A program made the translations under genes and the position numbers. A stretch of 64,000 bases of DNA from Cycas panzhihuaensis (lineage: Eukaryota > Cycadophyta), in assembly GCA_023213395.1 (NCBI GenBank), contig CM041465.1, positions 101,129,741 through 101,193,740 of the forward strand. Reading direction: 5' to 3'. The notes below the pieces were generated by a model. The model searched no databases and was not told the origin of the DNA. It saw only the letters and a list, made by a program, of their open reading frames with translations. Positions 1 to 12,149 of this stretch are shown here, piece by piece. Numbering within the stretch: position 1 is the first letter of the stretch; each line of letters begins with the position of its first letter.

Positions 1-481
1 TAATGTAGCAATGTAGATCGATGTTGCACAAATGAACTATGAGAGCATGATAGCATTGTCTTCAATCCATTGTTATTGAGAGCATGATAAATATCCTCAA
101 AGGAGGTAGTGTCTAAAGACATCAGGGTTGTACACCCCATAATATAAATAGTTTTGGGGGAGGAGGGAAACTCCTCAACCCCTAAATTTAAATTAATAAT
201 AAAATAATGTAACTTAACTCAAATAAACTAACTCAAATTAACATTAACTTACCTATATGTATTTTAGCATCACATGTGTAAATTGAGGTGCACAATCTTA
301 GTAGGTAAGAGGGAGTTGAGTGATGACATTACACTCCAACACAAAGGAGATACATAGAATTGATAATATAAAGGTTTAGGTTGTAAGATTACAAACTTGT
401 TAATGTACATTTTCTTATTGGAACTAAATTATTAGTTGAGTTATTCCTGAAGACTTATCATATACTAGGGATATATCTTTT
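1..481. other. AT-rich DNA, no gene seen
   Basis: No recognisable reading frame, RNA gene or terminal repeat was found here. The sequence is AT-rich with stops in all frames and leads directly into a decayed copia fragment. Confidence 0.6.
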
Positions 482-1014
482 ATCCCCTATACAAGTGCAG
501 TTAGAAGTCTAATATATGCTATGGTTTGTATTCATTAAGATATTACCCATGAAATAAGAATTATGAGTAGATATATGTCTAACCTAGGTAGTAAAGAGAA
601 TTTTTATGTATCTATAAGGAACATCATATTATAAAATTTACTACTAGGGAAATCCTATACAAAATAGAACAATGGATCTAAAAGGTTTCATTGATGTTGC
701 TTAGGACAAAGATCTTAATAGTAGAAAATCTACAAGCAATAATATTTTTGATATGTTTAATGATGTAGTCAATTACATGAGTAATTGATTACTAGTTATG
801 ACACTCTTGAGTATAGAATTTAAGTATATGGTAGTTGCTCATGCATGCAAGGAAGTAATTTATCTTTAGAGATTATACATAAATATTGGCTTTGTGCACA
901 ATGTAATGAGAATAAATTATGATAGTCAAAGTGTAATATATTTAATGAAGAACCTAATAATTCATACTTAGCTAAAGTATATTAATGTGCAGTTCTATTT
1001 TATTAGAGATATGA
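482..1014 (+). pseudogene. Ty1/copia RNase H fragment (decayed)
   Basis: Translating the plus strand with stops ignored gives the landmarks of the copia RT/RNase H tail in the right order. A PYTSAVRSLIYAMV-like block sits near 488-530 and a SRYMSNLGSKE-like block near 568-600. An IEFKYMVVAHACKE block, equivalent to the family's TEAEYMA region, lies near 818-855. DSQSVIYLMKN followed by a VQFYFIRDMM-like block falls at about 920-1014. The frame is broken by many stops and shifts, and no LTR, primer site or polypurine tract is recognisable next to it. I call it an old 3' pol remnant of a copia element, not a functional gene. Confidence 0.75.
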
Positions 1015-2395
1015 TGAATTTTTAGTCATGGGAGGAGAGGAGAAGAAGACATGACTTGAAAGTGTACATGAAGGATGAGGGAGGATCTGAGTAAGGAGAG
1101 GGACAAACATACACCCACCTGGGGCATTCAAGGATCTCTTATATACAAGTATGGGGATAATACACTATGTGTTTCTAGGTTAGTTAAGGGCAATATACAA
1201 GTGTGTGCTATGCATTGAAAAAATTGAAGAGAATTAAGAAACCTACAAGTAAATCAATGACTAACTAGTAGATTGAACAAATAATGCAAACATGCAAATG
1301 AGACAGTAGTGCATTAAACAAAAAAGTGAATTAAAAGCTTTGAGATAATATCAATCTATAAATTATCTAATATCCTTATAATAATTAAATAACACACAAA
1401 ATTCTCTCATAATGTAAGGGGACTGATTAAGTATAAGTGCCCAACTTCTAATGCATCTGCATATCTATCCTATCTAGTTAAACCCTCCCAAAGTAGGCTG
1501 ACCTATAATATTCTAGACTTCTACATAACCCTAAAATAATAGACTCAATCTATAAGAGTGGGGGAAAGGACTATCCAAAGTAAGACATCTAAAGGAATCA
1601 AGACCATAAGATAGATCCAATTTAAGATAAGTTGGAGACTTATCAATACTAATGAACCTAGCTCACACAAGTGCAAAACAACCTTGCAGTGCATGTATTT
1701 AATTCTAATGAATCTTAATCTCTAAAGAGGAGAAGAAGAGGAGGAGACTACTCTTAATGAGATTAATAAGGTTCACTTGATTATCAATGCCCTATGTGCA
1801 AGCACATGGTAAGAATAAATGCTCCTCACTGGTCTCTTCAAAACATAGATATGGAGGACTTGATAACACTTAAAGATACAAGACTATGTTTCTCATCTGG
1901 TGATGAAACTTAGGTAGAGAAATGATAATCACCCCTCTTTAGTATGAGAATAGACTTTACCCTAAAAAGGATATAGAGAGCAAATAGCAAACACTAAATA
2001 TAGCTACTATGTAACTTTAGATTGTATATAAATAACAAATAAAGTTCACTTAAGAAAATAAGTTTATAGGCACCACAGATTTGAGAAATCACAATAAGTA
2101 TAACTCTCTTCTCTATTATGGACTTCAATCAAGTATATACAAACATGTAATACAATGTATAAAATAAAAAATAAAAGTTCTTTAATTTTTTTTTTAATAT
2201 GCATTTTTTTTGTAATTAATAATGCACTTATATACAAGAGAAGTGTGAAGTAAGCAACAATGAAAATCTTACAAGCAAACTTCACTTGTCCTACCCTTTT
2301 ATTTTCAAATAAGATTACAAAATAAAATATAATTTTGAATCTTTTTTTTCTTTTGAAATTGAAATCTATAAAAGGGAGTTTAAGAAGAATACCTA
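1015..2395. other. AT-rich DNA, no gene seen
   Basis: No supported coding region was found. There is a purine-rich stretch near 1028-1100 and a T-run near 2187-2210. A 73-residue minus-strand frame at 2064-2285 has no recognisable domain and looks like chance. Confidence 0.55.
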
Positions 2396-2415
2396 GAGTA
2401 AAACACCAAATATTT
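2396..2415. repeat. Left 20-bp target-site duplication of the LINE
   Basis: The 20 bases beginning GAGTAAAACACC are repeated exactly at 8951-8970, immediately after a poly(A) tract. A long exact duplication flanking an A-tailed element is the product of target-primed reverse transcription. Confidence 0.95.
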
Positions 2416-3046
2416 GAGACGAACGGTGAACGACGATTTAAGGCGAATGAACCAGGGTGAATGAAGATGATCTAGCGGTTGTTCTGCATCGAAGGGCCCT
2501 AGCGGTTAGGGTTACCTAGAGACAGAGGTGAAGGCAGGGGGAGGCTCCCCCCCAGAAGCACTCTGCGATGGTGTGAGGCCACAAACGGACCAGGCTCATA
2601 GCGAGGCTATGAAGACAGCAAGGAAAGCGCAAGTTCTAACTCAGACGGAGGGAGATCCGGTGGAAGGAGAGGTAACGGGGAAGGTAGGCCAGTCCTGGCT
2701 AGGGAGGACCTCGGCCTCAATCGTACAGACAGAGGTAGCTCAAAGATGAACTAGAAAGTTGGCCTGGTGACAGTGAAATAAGGAAGGGACGTGGCTGAGC
2801 CTACTCACATGCACAAGCCTGAGGAGCATCACAGTCATATACCACTTGACCAAGGAGGAGCTAGATAGATCCTTGCTTATCTATGGAGGGTGGAGGCCAT
2901 AGGAGTATTAGCTAAAGACAGACCTTGTTTATCATTGCATGGTTCTTTAAAAGACCCAAAGAGGCATAAATCTAAGGAAGGAGGCAAGTATATGCAGTGA
3001 TGTGCAGATTCTATGAAGTGTATTATTTTTTTCTTTCTGTATCCAA
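2416..3046 (+). other. LINE 5' leader, presumed internal promoter region
   Basis: This is the GC-richer segment between the left target duplication and ORF1. Plant LINEs carry their own promoter in the leader, so it is the likely promoter; I see no defining motif. A short open frame at 2528-2749 has no recognisable domain. Confidence 0.6.
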
Positions 3047-4500
3047 ATGATGCAAGCTATACCAAACCAGTCTCAGTCCTCATCCCCAGGGAGGACATAC
3101 CTTGATGTACTGAGGAATGGAAACCATGTTGAACATGAAATATACCCTATCAAGATTGGAAACAGGTTTAGAATCTCAATCCTGAAAGAGGTCACTGAAA
3201 AGACCATTCAATACTGGGAAAACAACCTGGTGGGTAGGTTTTCGGGCCCCAGACCAAGGTTGGACATCATCCGAGAGTGGATTAGGAACAAATGGAAAAC
3301 TAGAAACCCATTTCAAGTTATGGCAATACTGAAGGGTTGTGTCCTTTTTAGGTTTGCTAATCAGGAGGATTTGATTCCCATTCTTCTTAAATCACCATGG
3401 ATGTTTGGGAGAAAGGCCATGTCTCTGGAGAAGTGGCACCCAGATTTTGACCCTAGGATTCCTCTGGTTAAACAAGCCCCATTTTGGGTGCAGACGCTAG
3501 GGCTACCCTTGCATTTTTGGAATTCAGAGATGGTTAAAGGGGCGGCCAGGACAATAAGGCCATTACTCGCAACGGACTCAACAACAAAACATAGATCCCA
3601 TCTGATGAACTCCTTACTAGGCTTGATAATGAGCTTCCAAATGAGGTTGAGATTGAGTCAGATGGTAGATCCATTATCCAAAGTTTATTTTATGAAGTGG
3701 AGGGTTTTAGATGTGAAAAGTGTAAATGCAAGGGGTATCTCCCATTTCAATATCTGGGGGTTCTAACAAGGATGGAAATGCAGGAAGAATGTAAAGAGAA
3801 AGAAGAGGGAGAAATAGAAGTAATCAAGGGGGAGAGCCCGGTTAGCAGCTCTCATAGGCTAGGTAAGGATGGGGACAGATTAGGAGGAGTAGGAAACGAG
3901 GCATCCAAAGGCATCGAGCTGAATGATGGCCAGGGATTGGAGGAGGAGTCAGACCATACATCGATATGCCCCATAGAGAAAACAAAAGCTGGTGAGAAAC
4001 TGATAGACAAGGTAGCTCAAGAAGAAGGTAACATAGTTCCAGTAGAATATATAGTGGGTAAGGGAGAAACCAAAGATATCGATGAAGACAAAAACACTGA
4101 ATTGGCTCAAAGCTTGGTAGGGGGACTGGGATCTAAATTTCAAACAAAGGAAGTTGGTTGGACATCTGGGGGAGGGGATTCCTCCCCATCATCTGTAGAG
4201 CCAGCCCTGGCCTGGCTTGTGAAGAATATTAACTGGGACTTAGAGGATTACTTTTCAGAGCCTGATAAGGGGGGTCCTCGGGAGTCAATCCTTGCAAAGG
4301 GGTAGGTAGTAGTCAAAGCTGAAGGAGCTACTGGAACTGGGGCTAAAGTTATGGATCTGAAAAAGGGAGGAGGTGGGACTCGTAAATGGGTCTCAAAAGG
4401 TAATATGCCAGACCCAAAGAAGACCCCAGACTATGGGATGGAGAAGAAGGTGGGAAGACCACCTAAAAAGGCTTCCAGAGATAAGGAAACACAAGCTTAG
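3047..4500 (+). pseudogene. LINE ORF1: DUF4283 / zinc-knuckle-like protein (frameshifted)
   Basis: ORF1 of plant L1 LINEs is thought to coat the element RNA. The first part (3047 to about 3600) holds a DUF4283-like domain: a segment around WENNLVGRFSGPRP, then KGCVLFRFANQEDL, LKSPWMFGRKAMSLEKWHPD and QAPFWVQTLGLPLHFW. A shift of frame near 3600-3625 moves the reading into the frame that carries a Cys cluster (RCEKCKCKG, near 3710) and a long acidic, Glu-rich tail. One in-frame TAG lies at 4303-4305. The last codons encode VGRPPKK near 4450, which resembles an AT-hook. The ORF ends with TAG at 4498-4500, about 105 bases before ORF2. Confidence 0.85.
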
Positions 4501-4606
4501 ATCGATATGGGATTCCAAAGTACATTAAAGGAGGGGGGGCATTAGAGGGCCCTACCCTTAGAAGCAGGAAGGGATGAAGGGGGGGGGGGGGGGTTCTAGG
4601 TTACCC

Positions 4607-7600
4607 ATGAAAGTCTTATCCTAGAACATTAAGGGCCTCAATGCCCCATCAAAGCAGCATTTGGTAAAGGAATCGAGGATTAGGAGTGAAGCGGATTTAG
4701 TCCTCTTGCAGGAGACAAAACTAGACCAGGTGAAGGAAAGAGAGGTGTTCAACAAGATCTGGAGAAGGGGAGATGGGAGGGCAGTTACAGGATCAGCAGG
4801 CTCTAGGGGGTTGGCATCCCTATGGAACCCAAATAGGTAGAAAGCCTATGTAATGAGCATGCATAAGCACTTCGAAACCCTAAGTTTGGTTTATGTTTGG
4901 ACTAATAAGGAGTATTGGATCACCAATGTTTATGCCCCCACATCAGTGGTGGGTAGGAAGAGCTTATGGGAAAGACTGGTGGAGGCCCATAAAGATTGGG
5001 ATGGTCCCTGGTTGGTGGCAGGGGACTTCAATATGCCCTTAAGCCCATAAGACAAGACAGGGGGTCAAACTGGCTGGACCAGAGGTATGTCTGATCTTGG
5101 AGAGTTTTTACAAGTGGGAAGCTTGTTGAACGTCCCCCTTAGGGGAGCTAAGTACACCTGGTCCAATAGGCATTTAGGACATAATCACATTCAATGCAGA
5201 TTGGACAAGATGTTAACAAACTACGAGTGGTCCTGCCACTTTGAAGGAACCAAACTAGAGGCTCTACCGAAGTCTAGTTCAAATCACTCCCCCCTAGTTC
5301 TTGAGGGGTCTGTCCTCGGTAATCATAAAGGAGCCCCCTTCCGTTTTGAACTCATGTGGAAAAAGCATCCAGACCTTAGGGGGCAGATTAGTGAGTGGTG
5401 GGGAGTCCAGGTTCACGGATGTGCTATGTTTAGGTTCTCGAAGAAGTTAAATTGGATCAAAAGATAAATTAAGATATGGAACAAGGAGGTCTTTGGAAAC
5501 ATCTTTAAAGAGAAAGCTACCCTGTTGTCGGAGTTAAAAGGGATCAAGGATAGGATCCAAATAGAGGGAAGGACCTAGGTCTTGGATCAAACTGAATATC
5601 TCACCACCAAAAAATTAGAAGAGGTGCTAGCTAGGGGGGAGATCCTTTGGAAACAGAAATCCAGAGAGTAGTGGATTAGGGAGGGGGATAGGAATACCAA
5701 GTTCTTCCATCTATCCACCTTAAAGCACAGGGCTCATAACAGGATCAGTAAACTTTGAAGTATAGACGGGGTGATGCATGAGTCGGAGGATCAGTTTGGG
5801 GGTATTGCATTGGAATATTTTAAGGAGCTTTATACAGAACCTGGTTGCCAGGACCCTAGCCTAAGGGCTAGACTTATGCAACACATTCCGAAGGTGATCT
5901 CTGAGGCTCTTAATAACAAACTGACAAAACCATTCTCTTAGGAAGAAGTCGAGAATGCCTTATTCAAAATGGGTAGGGATAAGGCCCCAGGACCGGATGG
6001 GTTTCCTCCCAGTTTTTTTTCAAGAATACTGGGAGATTATCAAGGATGACTTAATATCAGCATTAAATGAATTCTTTCTCAGGCAGACAATTCTGAAAGA
6101 GTGGCAGGCCACCTTTTTGGTCTTGATCCTGAAGAAGGAGGGAGTGGAAGCGATGGAAGATTTCAGACCAATCAGCCTCTGCAACGTAAAATATAAGATT
6201 TTGACTAAAGTCTTAGCAAACCGCCTCAAGGAGACCCTCCCGGTTATCATTTCTCCAAATCAAGATAGATTTGTCAAGGGAAGACAAATCATGGATGGTA
6301 TTATTACTATCCATGAAACTCTGCGTTCGACTCTTCAATAGAAGGAAGCAGGTATGATAATTAAAACTGATATGTCCAAGGCCTATGACAGGGTGGCATG
6401 GGATTGTTTGTTCAAATGCTTAAAAGCATTTAGTTTTGGGGAGGTCTAGAGGGACTGGATGAAATGTTGTATAACCAGGGTTTCTTTTTTGGTGATTATA
6501 AATGGGAGGTTGACACCCTTCATTCCTGGATCCAGGGGTTTAAGACAAGGTGATCCCCTCTCTCCCTTCCTCTTCATCATCATGGCAGAGTTGTTAGGGA
6601 GAGCTATAATGGAGGCCCAGAGGCCAGGGTAGATAACTGGTCTGAAGGCATCTTCCAATTTAGATAATATCGTTCATCACCAGTTTGTGGATGATAATAT
6701 CTTTCTATGCAAGGCATCCTTGGAGGAGGCTAGGGCCTTAAAAGAAGGTCTCCAGGTATATGAAAGAGCTACCAACGGAAGAATCAACTTGGATAAAAGC
6801 TCAGTCTTCTTTATCAATACAATGGAATGGCAATAGAGAAGGATCAACAGGGCTATGTAAATCTCCAAAAGACCCCTTCCTACCTCATATCTGGGCATAC
6901 CCCTTTTTATGGGGAAGATGGGGAAGAACCTGTGGGACCCCGTGGTGAGTAGAGTCAACAGGAAATTGGTGGGATGGAAAGGGGCACTTCTTAGCTAGGC
7001 TGGGAAAATCCAGCTAGTGGTGGCCTCTCTTTAGAGCATCCCAGTTTACCAAATGTCTATTTTCAAGATGCCAGGCAAGGTTATCTCTACATTAGAGGGC
7101 ATTATGAAAAGATTTCTTTGGTCTGGGCCGAAGATAAAAAAAGAGTCTATCTAGTGTCATGGGAGAAGGTTTGTAAGCCCAAGTGGGCAGGAGGTCATAA
7201 TGTTAGAAGGTTGGGCCTATTTAACGTAGCTCTTTTGGCTAAGATGGGGTGGAGACTCACCAAAGAAGCTGGTTCGGTCTGGGGGAGTATCATGGCAAGG
7301 AAATACTTAAGGGATAAACATTTCCTGATGGAGGAGGAGCCCTGCCTCAAGGGATCCCTAATTTGGAAAGCTATTCACTCTACGTAGTCCATCTTGCATG
7401 ATGGAATGCGATGGAAACTGGGGGACGGAGAAAGCATAAGGTTTTGGAAAGATAAATGATGCGGACCCTCTAAATTAGAGGAATTACCAAATATTGGAGT
7501 CATGAAAAGGGTATGCGAGAACAACTTTAGGACTCTTGTTAAGCATTACTGGGTGGGGCAGGATAAGGATAGGCGATGGAGATCGTTTGAGGAGTTGCAA

Positions 7601-8814
7601 GGTCTTGAGGAGGAGATTTAGAGGGTAAAAGGGGTTTTAGATAACTAGTATATTCTGAAGTGGTCTTCTCCTAATTTTCTGGTCTAGCCCCTCTCGTCAA
7701 AGGGATCATACACGGTCAAAGATGGGTATAACTTGTTGATGAATAGGGAAGGTTGGGTTAGGAATGATCTACTGGCTGGGATTTGGAAGTTGGGGCTCCT
7801 TCTAAAGATAGCTACTTTTTGGTGGCTATGCCTACAAAATAAAATCCTTACAATGGATAATCTCATGAAGCAGGGTATCTAGTTGGTGAATAGGTGTGTT
7901 CTATGCAAGGAGGAAACCGAGACCCTAGACCACCTTTGTATTCACTGCCCCTATTCCAAAGGCATCTAGAATGAAATTTGGTCCAGGCTAGGTTTAGTAT
8001 GGGTTTCTTCTAAAACTCTAAAAGATCAGTGGATTACCTGGGATTCTCCATTCAAGAGTAAAACGCTTGTTAGTATTTGGAAGATAATCCTCCCGGCTGG
8101 TACTTGGAATATCTGGAAAGAACGTAATAGGAGAAATTTTGAAGGAAAAGAGACAGACATGGCGATATTAGTAACCGAGATCAGGAAGGGTATTTCAGAA
8201 ATGCTAGTCCCCCCAAAGGAGGATAGGATCCCCAAGGGGGAAGAAGGTATCCTGGAGGATTAGGGAATAGGCCTTCTGAAGTGCGGTAGAGAGGGGAGGA
8301 GAGCAATCAAATGGATCCCTCCAGATATAACTTGGGCAAAAATTAACTTTGATGGAGCTGCCAAAGGTAATCCTGGAGAGGCGGGACGGGAGGTCTCTAC
8401 AGGGATTATATGGGGAATCTAAATTAGGCTTACATGGAATACTTAGGTATCCAATCAAACCAAAAAGCAAAGGTACAGGCCATGCGAAGGGCGATAGCTC
8501 TGTTAGACGAGGAGGGTGCTCAGAAGGTGGTCGTTGAAGGCGACTCTATGTATGTGATAAAATGTTTAAGGGGGGAAGCAGACCTAGGATGGAACAACAT
8601 AGATATTATTAGAGATGTGCAAGAGGTTTTGGGGTCCAAAATTGGTGTACAGATCCAACATACCTATAGGGAAGTGAATTTGGCAGCAGACTGGCTGGCA
8701 AATTAGGTTGTGGCAAATAAAAGAACTATGGTCTGGAAGGAGGACTACCCAGAAGAGCTACTGAGACTGGTAAGGATTGATGCATATAGTGGAGAGACTG
8801 ACAAGAAAGACTGA
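4607..8814 (+). pseudogene. LINE ORF2: endonuclease-RT-zf-RVT-RNase H polyprotein (decayed)
   Basis: ORF2 would nick target DNA and copy the element RNA. I chose the ATG at 4607 because SxNIKGLN, the usual start of the endonuclease, follows at once, with a TAG where Trp is expected. Landmarks in order are LLQETKL (about 4705), NVYAPTS (4926), GDFNMP (5020), a TWSN...RLDKML block (5155-5215) and SSNHSPL (5278). RT blocks are KAPGPDGFPPSFF (5983), FRPISLCNVKYKI (6162), TDMSKAYDRVAWD (6368), RQGDPLSPFLF (6545) and FVDDNIF (6685). zf-RVT follows (CVLCKEE...DHLCIHC, 7890-7940). RNase H shows NFDGAAKGNPG (8345), EGDSMYVIK and AADWLAN. An extra or missing T in the run near 6013 shifts the frame, and about 26 in-frame stops, mostly TAG, interrupt it. 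Confidence 0.93.
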
Positions 8815-8950
8815 GAGGAATATTTCTTAATTTGGGGTATACCATGGGCTTGTCATGGTCATCTTTCATGAGATGTTGGGCTTTGATGTATAAGGTTTGG
8901 GGACCTAATTAAAACCTCTTCAATATTATTTTACCTTATCAAAAAAAAAA

Positions 8951-8970
8951 GAGTAAAACACCAAATATTT
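8951..8970. repeat. Right 20-bp target-site duplication of the LINE
   Basis: Exact copy of 2396-2415, directly after the ten-A tail of the LINE. Confidence 0.95.
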
Positions 8971-11498
8971 ATCACAAATCATTTTTATTGTAAAATTTTA
9001 TAATATTATAATCTACCAATCAAGCTCAAAACAACATTAATCACATGTAATTATGATAAATTTCTTAGGAAAAAAAGGCAATACTTTTTCCTATTAAATG
9101 GGCCTATGGTAAAAAAAAAAAATTATTATAAAATTTAAAATAATGGAAAACAACTTTAGAATAAACTTTTTTAAACATTCCTATTACTATTTCTAGTAAG
9201 ACTTTAGTAGCATTTGGGCTATGTAATAGGTACTTTAGCTTTTTTAAGAAGGGGGGAAAAGGAAGAAAAGGGGAATTCACTAAACGTTATGCACTCCCAA
9301 CCTATACACTAATAAAGTATAGTGCTCCACCTTTCAAATTAACATCATACAATAAAATATTAAAATTCAATAATCGAAAATGCTACTAATTTTGGGAACA
9401 AATAATAAGCTAAAACAAACATTAAATTGGTGTGAAGAGAGCCTTAGAAATGAAAGTGTTTCCACTATATTTTGAGCCTAGTGAGTAATAGTAAACCAAC
9501 TTTCTCTCTATAATATACCCGCACATGGAAAAGTGAAGCATGTAAAAGAAAAAAGACTTTAATTAATTAAATCAAAATATAAAAAAGGGAAGCAACTCAA
9601 TGCTAAAAAGTGAACAAGAAATAATTAAAAGGGGTTGAAAATCCTAGCAGTGTGAGGGGTATTGCCTTAGTTCTTAGTGAAGGAGGAATGCCAATGACAT
9701 ATTGCTCTATCCAAAGAATGCTCCAACAACAACTGGTGTCCATTCTCCAAGCCAAGTATGGAAGCCAATAAGTAGATTGAGTGTAATGGAAAATCTACGT
9801 AGATTTCAATAACATTTTAACAACATAATAATATAGATTTTAGTCCCTATCCCTCCCTCCTAAATGAAATAGAAGGGGCATAAATAAAGAATGTAGGGAT
9901 AAGGGCCCATGGTTTCAGGCCCATAAGTTGCTAGAATACCATGGGCCAAAACCATAGGTAAATTACCCATTATTTTGGTGTTAGTTAATGCTAGAGGTTA
10001 ATTGACCCATAGATTTCAATCAAAACCCATGGGAAGTCCATGGTTTTGATGGATTAGCTCATAGTTAGGTGCCATAAATATATGACCAACTATGGACTAA
10101 AAAAAAATTAAAGTGAAAAAATTAATCCTGAGAAGTTTATCATGGTACCACAAAGTGTATGTTTTTGTAATGCTATGTTGAAGTTTGCAATACTATAAAA
10201 ATTTTAATTTTATAAATGCAAATAAATATTAGAGTAGGATAGAAAAGATTAGAATAATATAAATAAAAAATATAATAGGATAGATAGAAGTCTCAGTGGG
10301 ATGGATGGAAGTGCATGAAAAAATAATAGTTCTAAAGAAGAGGTCCAAAAGATCAAATTAAGCAAAGTAACATTGTAAATAGGAGGAAAAGAAGAGTAAG
10401 ACAAGACTTGCAGAGGTATTAAACACTATTTGTTAACCTGTCAAGCTCAGATAGATAACTTTTAATCCACTAACCATGGTCAGAATCATTATTGACTAAA
10501 TACGCACACATTTATCTAATAGAATAATAAGTGAATGGCAATACATGCTTGTAAAAGAACTAATCTAAGCTAAAATAGAAAATAAGAAGCACATACCTTC
10601 ACTTACTTTTATCATGATGAGTATGAAGCTCTTATATCATGGAAAACACACAGGAGAAAGTCAAAATATAGGCTTACAAAAGTATAATATATAAGTAAAT
10701 GTAGTTGATTTATCGATTAAGGTAGTTAGCATAGAGAAGTTTCCTTATTATAGAAAAGTAATGGGGTTTTTAGGTTTTAGATTTTGGCATCTAATGGTTT
10801 ATGTATGTAGATTCTTTTCAAAGCATTCAATGTGTTAGAGTATGCTAGATATTTTAAATATTTTATAAGGTGTTACATGGGTTTAGGCATTACACCTAAA
10901 CATAATTAATGGGAAGCCCTCAAGAAAAATTTTTGCAGGTATTATGGGGTTTTTTAAGCCCATAGTTTTATACTTATTATATCATGATGTTAATAATAGT
11001 TTTATGTAAAATTATATTTATATGTACTTCTATATCAGACATGGAAAAAGGTTTAAGAGAATTATGGATTTGGTTTTACTTTGTATTTTTTAGTAATTTC
11101 TCTATTTAATAGAAGTGGTTTATCTTTAGATTTGTATCTTTGGTTATTCTTATTGATGTACTTGGTTTATTTTTTCTACACTATTATACATTCTATTTCT
11201 ATATAGATTCTTTGTTTTAGATTTTATAATAATATTAATTTTAACTATGCACCATAACTGTGGTGTATCACTAATTATATTATGCTAGAGAAAGTAGTGT
11301 TCATAATATAATCTCATCAATCCATTTAAGAGATTGTTACTTATCTTATGAAAATAATCATAATCAATAGATGTTAGAATTATTCTTAGGATTATAAAAA
11401 CCAACAATGGTAGTGTATAAGGAAAGATTCATAATGGCTACAAAAGATATTAACTCTTACCTTGACTTCATTGGGGAATGAATGAAATATATTAATCT
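8971..11498. other. AT-rich DNA, no gene seen
   Basis: I found no supported gene or terminal repeat. The one structured part is a pair of hairpins at about 9905-10055, listed separately. The rest is AT-rich with stops in every frame. Confidence 0.55.
9905..10056. repeat. Two adjacent imperfect inverted repeats (hairpins)
   Basis: GCCCATGGTTTCAGGCCCAT near 9905-9925 faces ATGGGCCAAAACCATAGG near 9941-9958, giving an imperfect stem. A second stem pairs ATCAAAACCCATGG (about 10018-10033) with CCATGGTTTTGAT (about 10038-10051). Both stems use the same CCATGG/AACC vocabulary, so they may be parts of one fold-back unit. No terminal repeats or target duplication were established. Confidence 0.5.
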
Positions 11499-12119
11499 TG
11501 TTGAGAAGACAAGGTCCCAACCCTTAAACTGCCACCAAGATCTAAACTATTCTCGCAACTAGTTACAGAAATCGAAACTAAACATTATATGTAAATCCTA
11601 CAACTAGAGATAAAACAATAAACTGAACAAGAAAGCCAAGTACACAAATACACCTGATATAACATGGTCAAACCCTAGCAGTGTGCTAAGGAAATATCCA
11701 CATAGGAAAGGTATTGATCTTTATTGTCACAGAATGGGGAAAATATACATGATCCTATAATAAAGTGCTCATAGCAACAACAACCAGTCATCGAACTCCT
11801 CACAGTACATTCAACACTATCAACATAATGAAAAATGCCCTAAATCGGGCTACATGAGAGGGTCATCCAAGGAACAAATCTCAACCATAGAATCTAGAGT
11901 ATTTTTAGTGAACGACCATGATTCTCTTTACAATTTCATATACTTTCAGTGCTAAATTTTTAGGTCAGGGGCTATCACCCCCAAACCCCCTCTTTGTGGA
12001 GGGTGTTCCACAACCCCTACACCCCCTTGGAACCCCCCAAGGAAGGTTTGGGGGGGAAACCGTGCTACCAAAGTGTCAAAATTTTAGCCTCCTAACCATT
12101 GTTATCACATTACCCAACA
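11499..12119 (-). mobile_element. Solo LTR of the copia-A family
   Basis: Read on the minus strand, this 621-bp segment begins TGTTGGGTAATGTGATAACA and ends CTCAACA. It follows the LTRs of element A (31917-32565 and 36595-37238) along its length, including the C/G-rich middle block and the segment ending in AGCACACTGCTAGGGTTT. No primer site, gag or pol lies beside it. The flanking 5-mers are AATCT (11494-11498) and TATCT (12120-12124), a target duplication with one mismatch. It therefore looks like a solo LTR left by recombination between the two LTRs of an older copy. Confidence 0.88.
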
Positions 12120-12149
12120 TATCTTAATCTATCTATTTTCATGGATGCT

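Larger units (their letters stand above)
2416..8950 (+). mobile_element. Full-length L1-type LINE retrotransposon, inactive
   Basis: This non-LTR retrotransposon is about 6.5 kb and complete from end to end. It has a GC-richer leader (2416-3046), ORF1 with a DUF4283 nucleic-acid-binding domain (3047-4500) and ORF2 with endonuclease, reverse transcriptase, zf-RVT and RNase H domains (4607-8814). A short 3' UTR and ten A residues (8941-8950) follow, and a perfect 20-bp duplication flanks it (2396-2415 and 8951-8970). The RNase H domain and DUF4283 ORF1 are typical of plant L1-clade LINEs. It is not mobile now: ORF2 has about 26 in-frame stops and a few frameshifts. The intact duplication shows one insertion followed by decay in place, with little rearrangement. 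Confidence 0.95.

Noticed and set aside
2528-2749. A 73-residue frame
   Set aside because: It lies in the LINE leader, has no domain and does not correspond to ORF1.
4580-4594. A run of about 15 G as a functional quadruplex
   Set aside because: A lone homopolymer in a decayed LINE spacer between ORF1 and ORF2; more likely slippage or a sequencing artefact.
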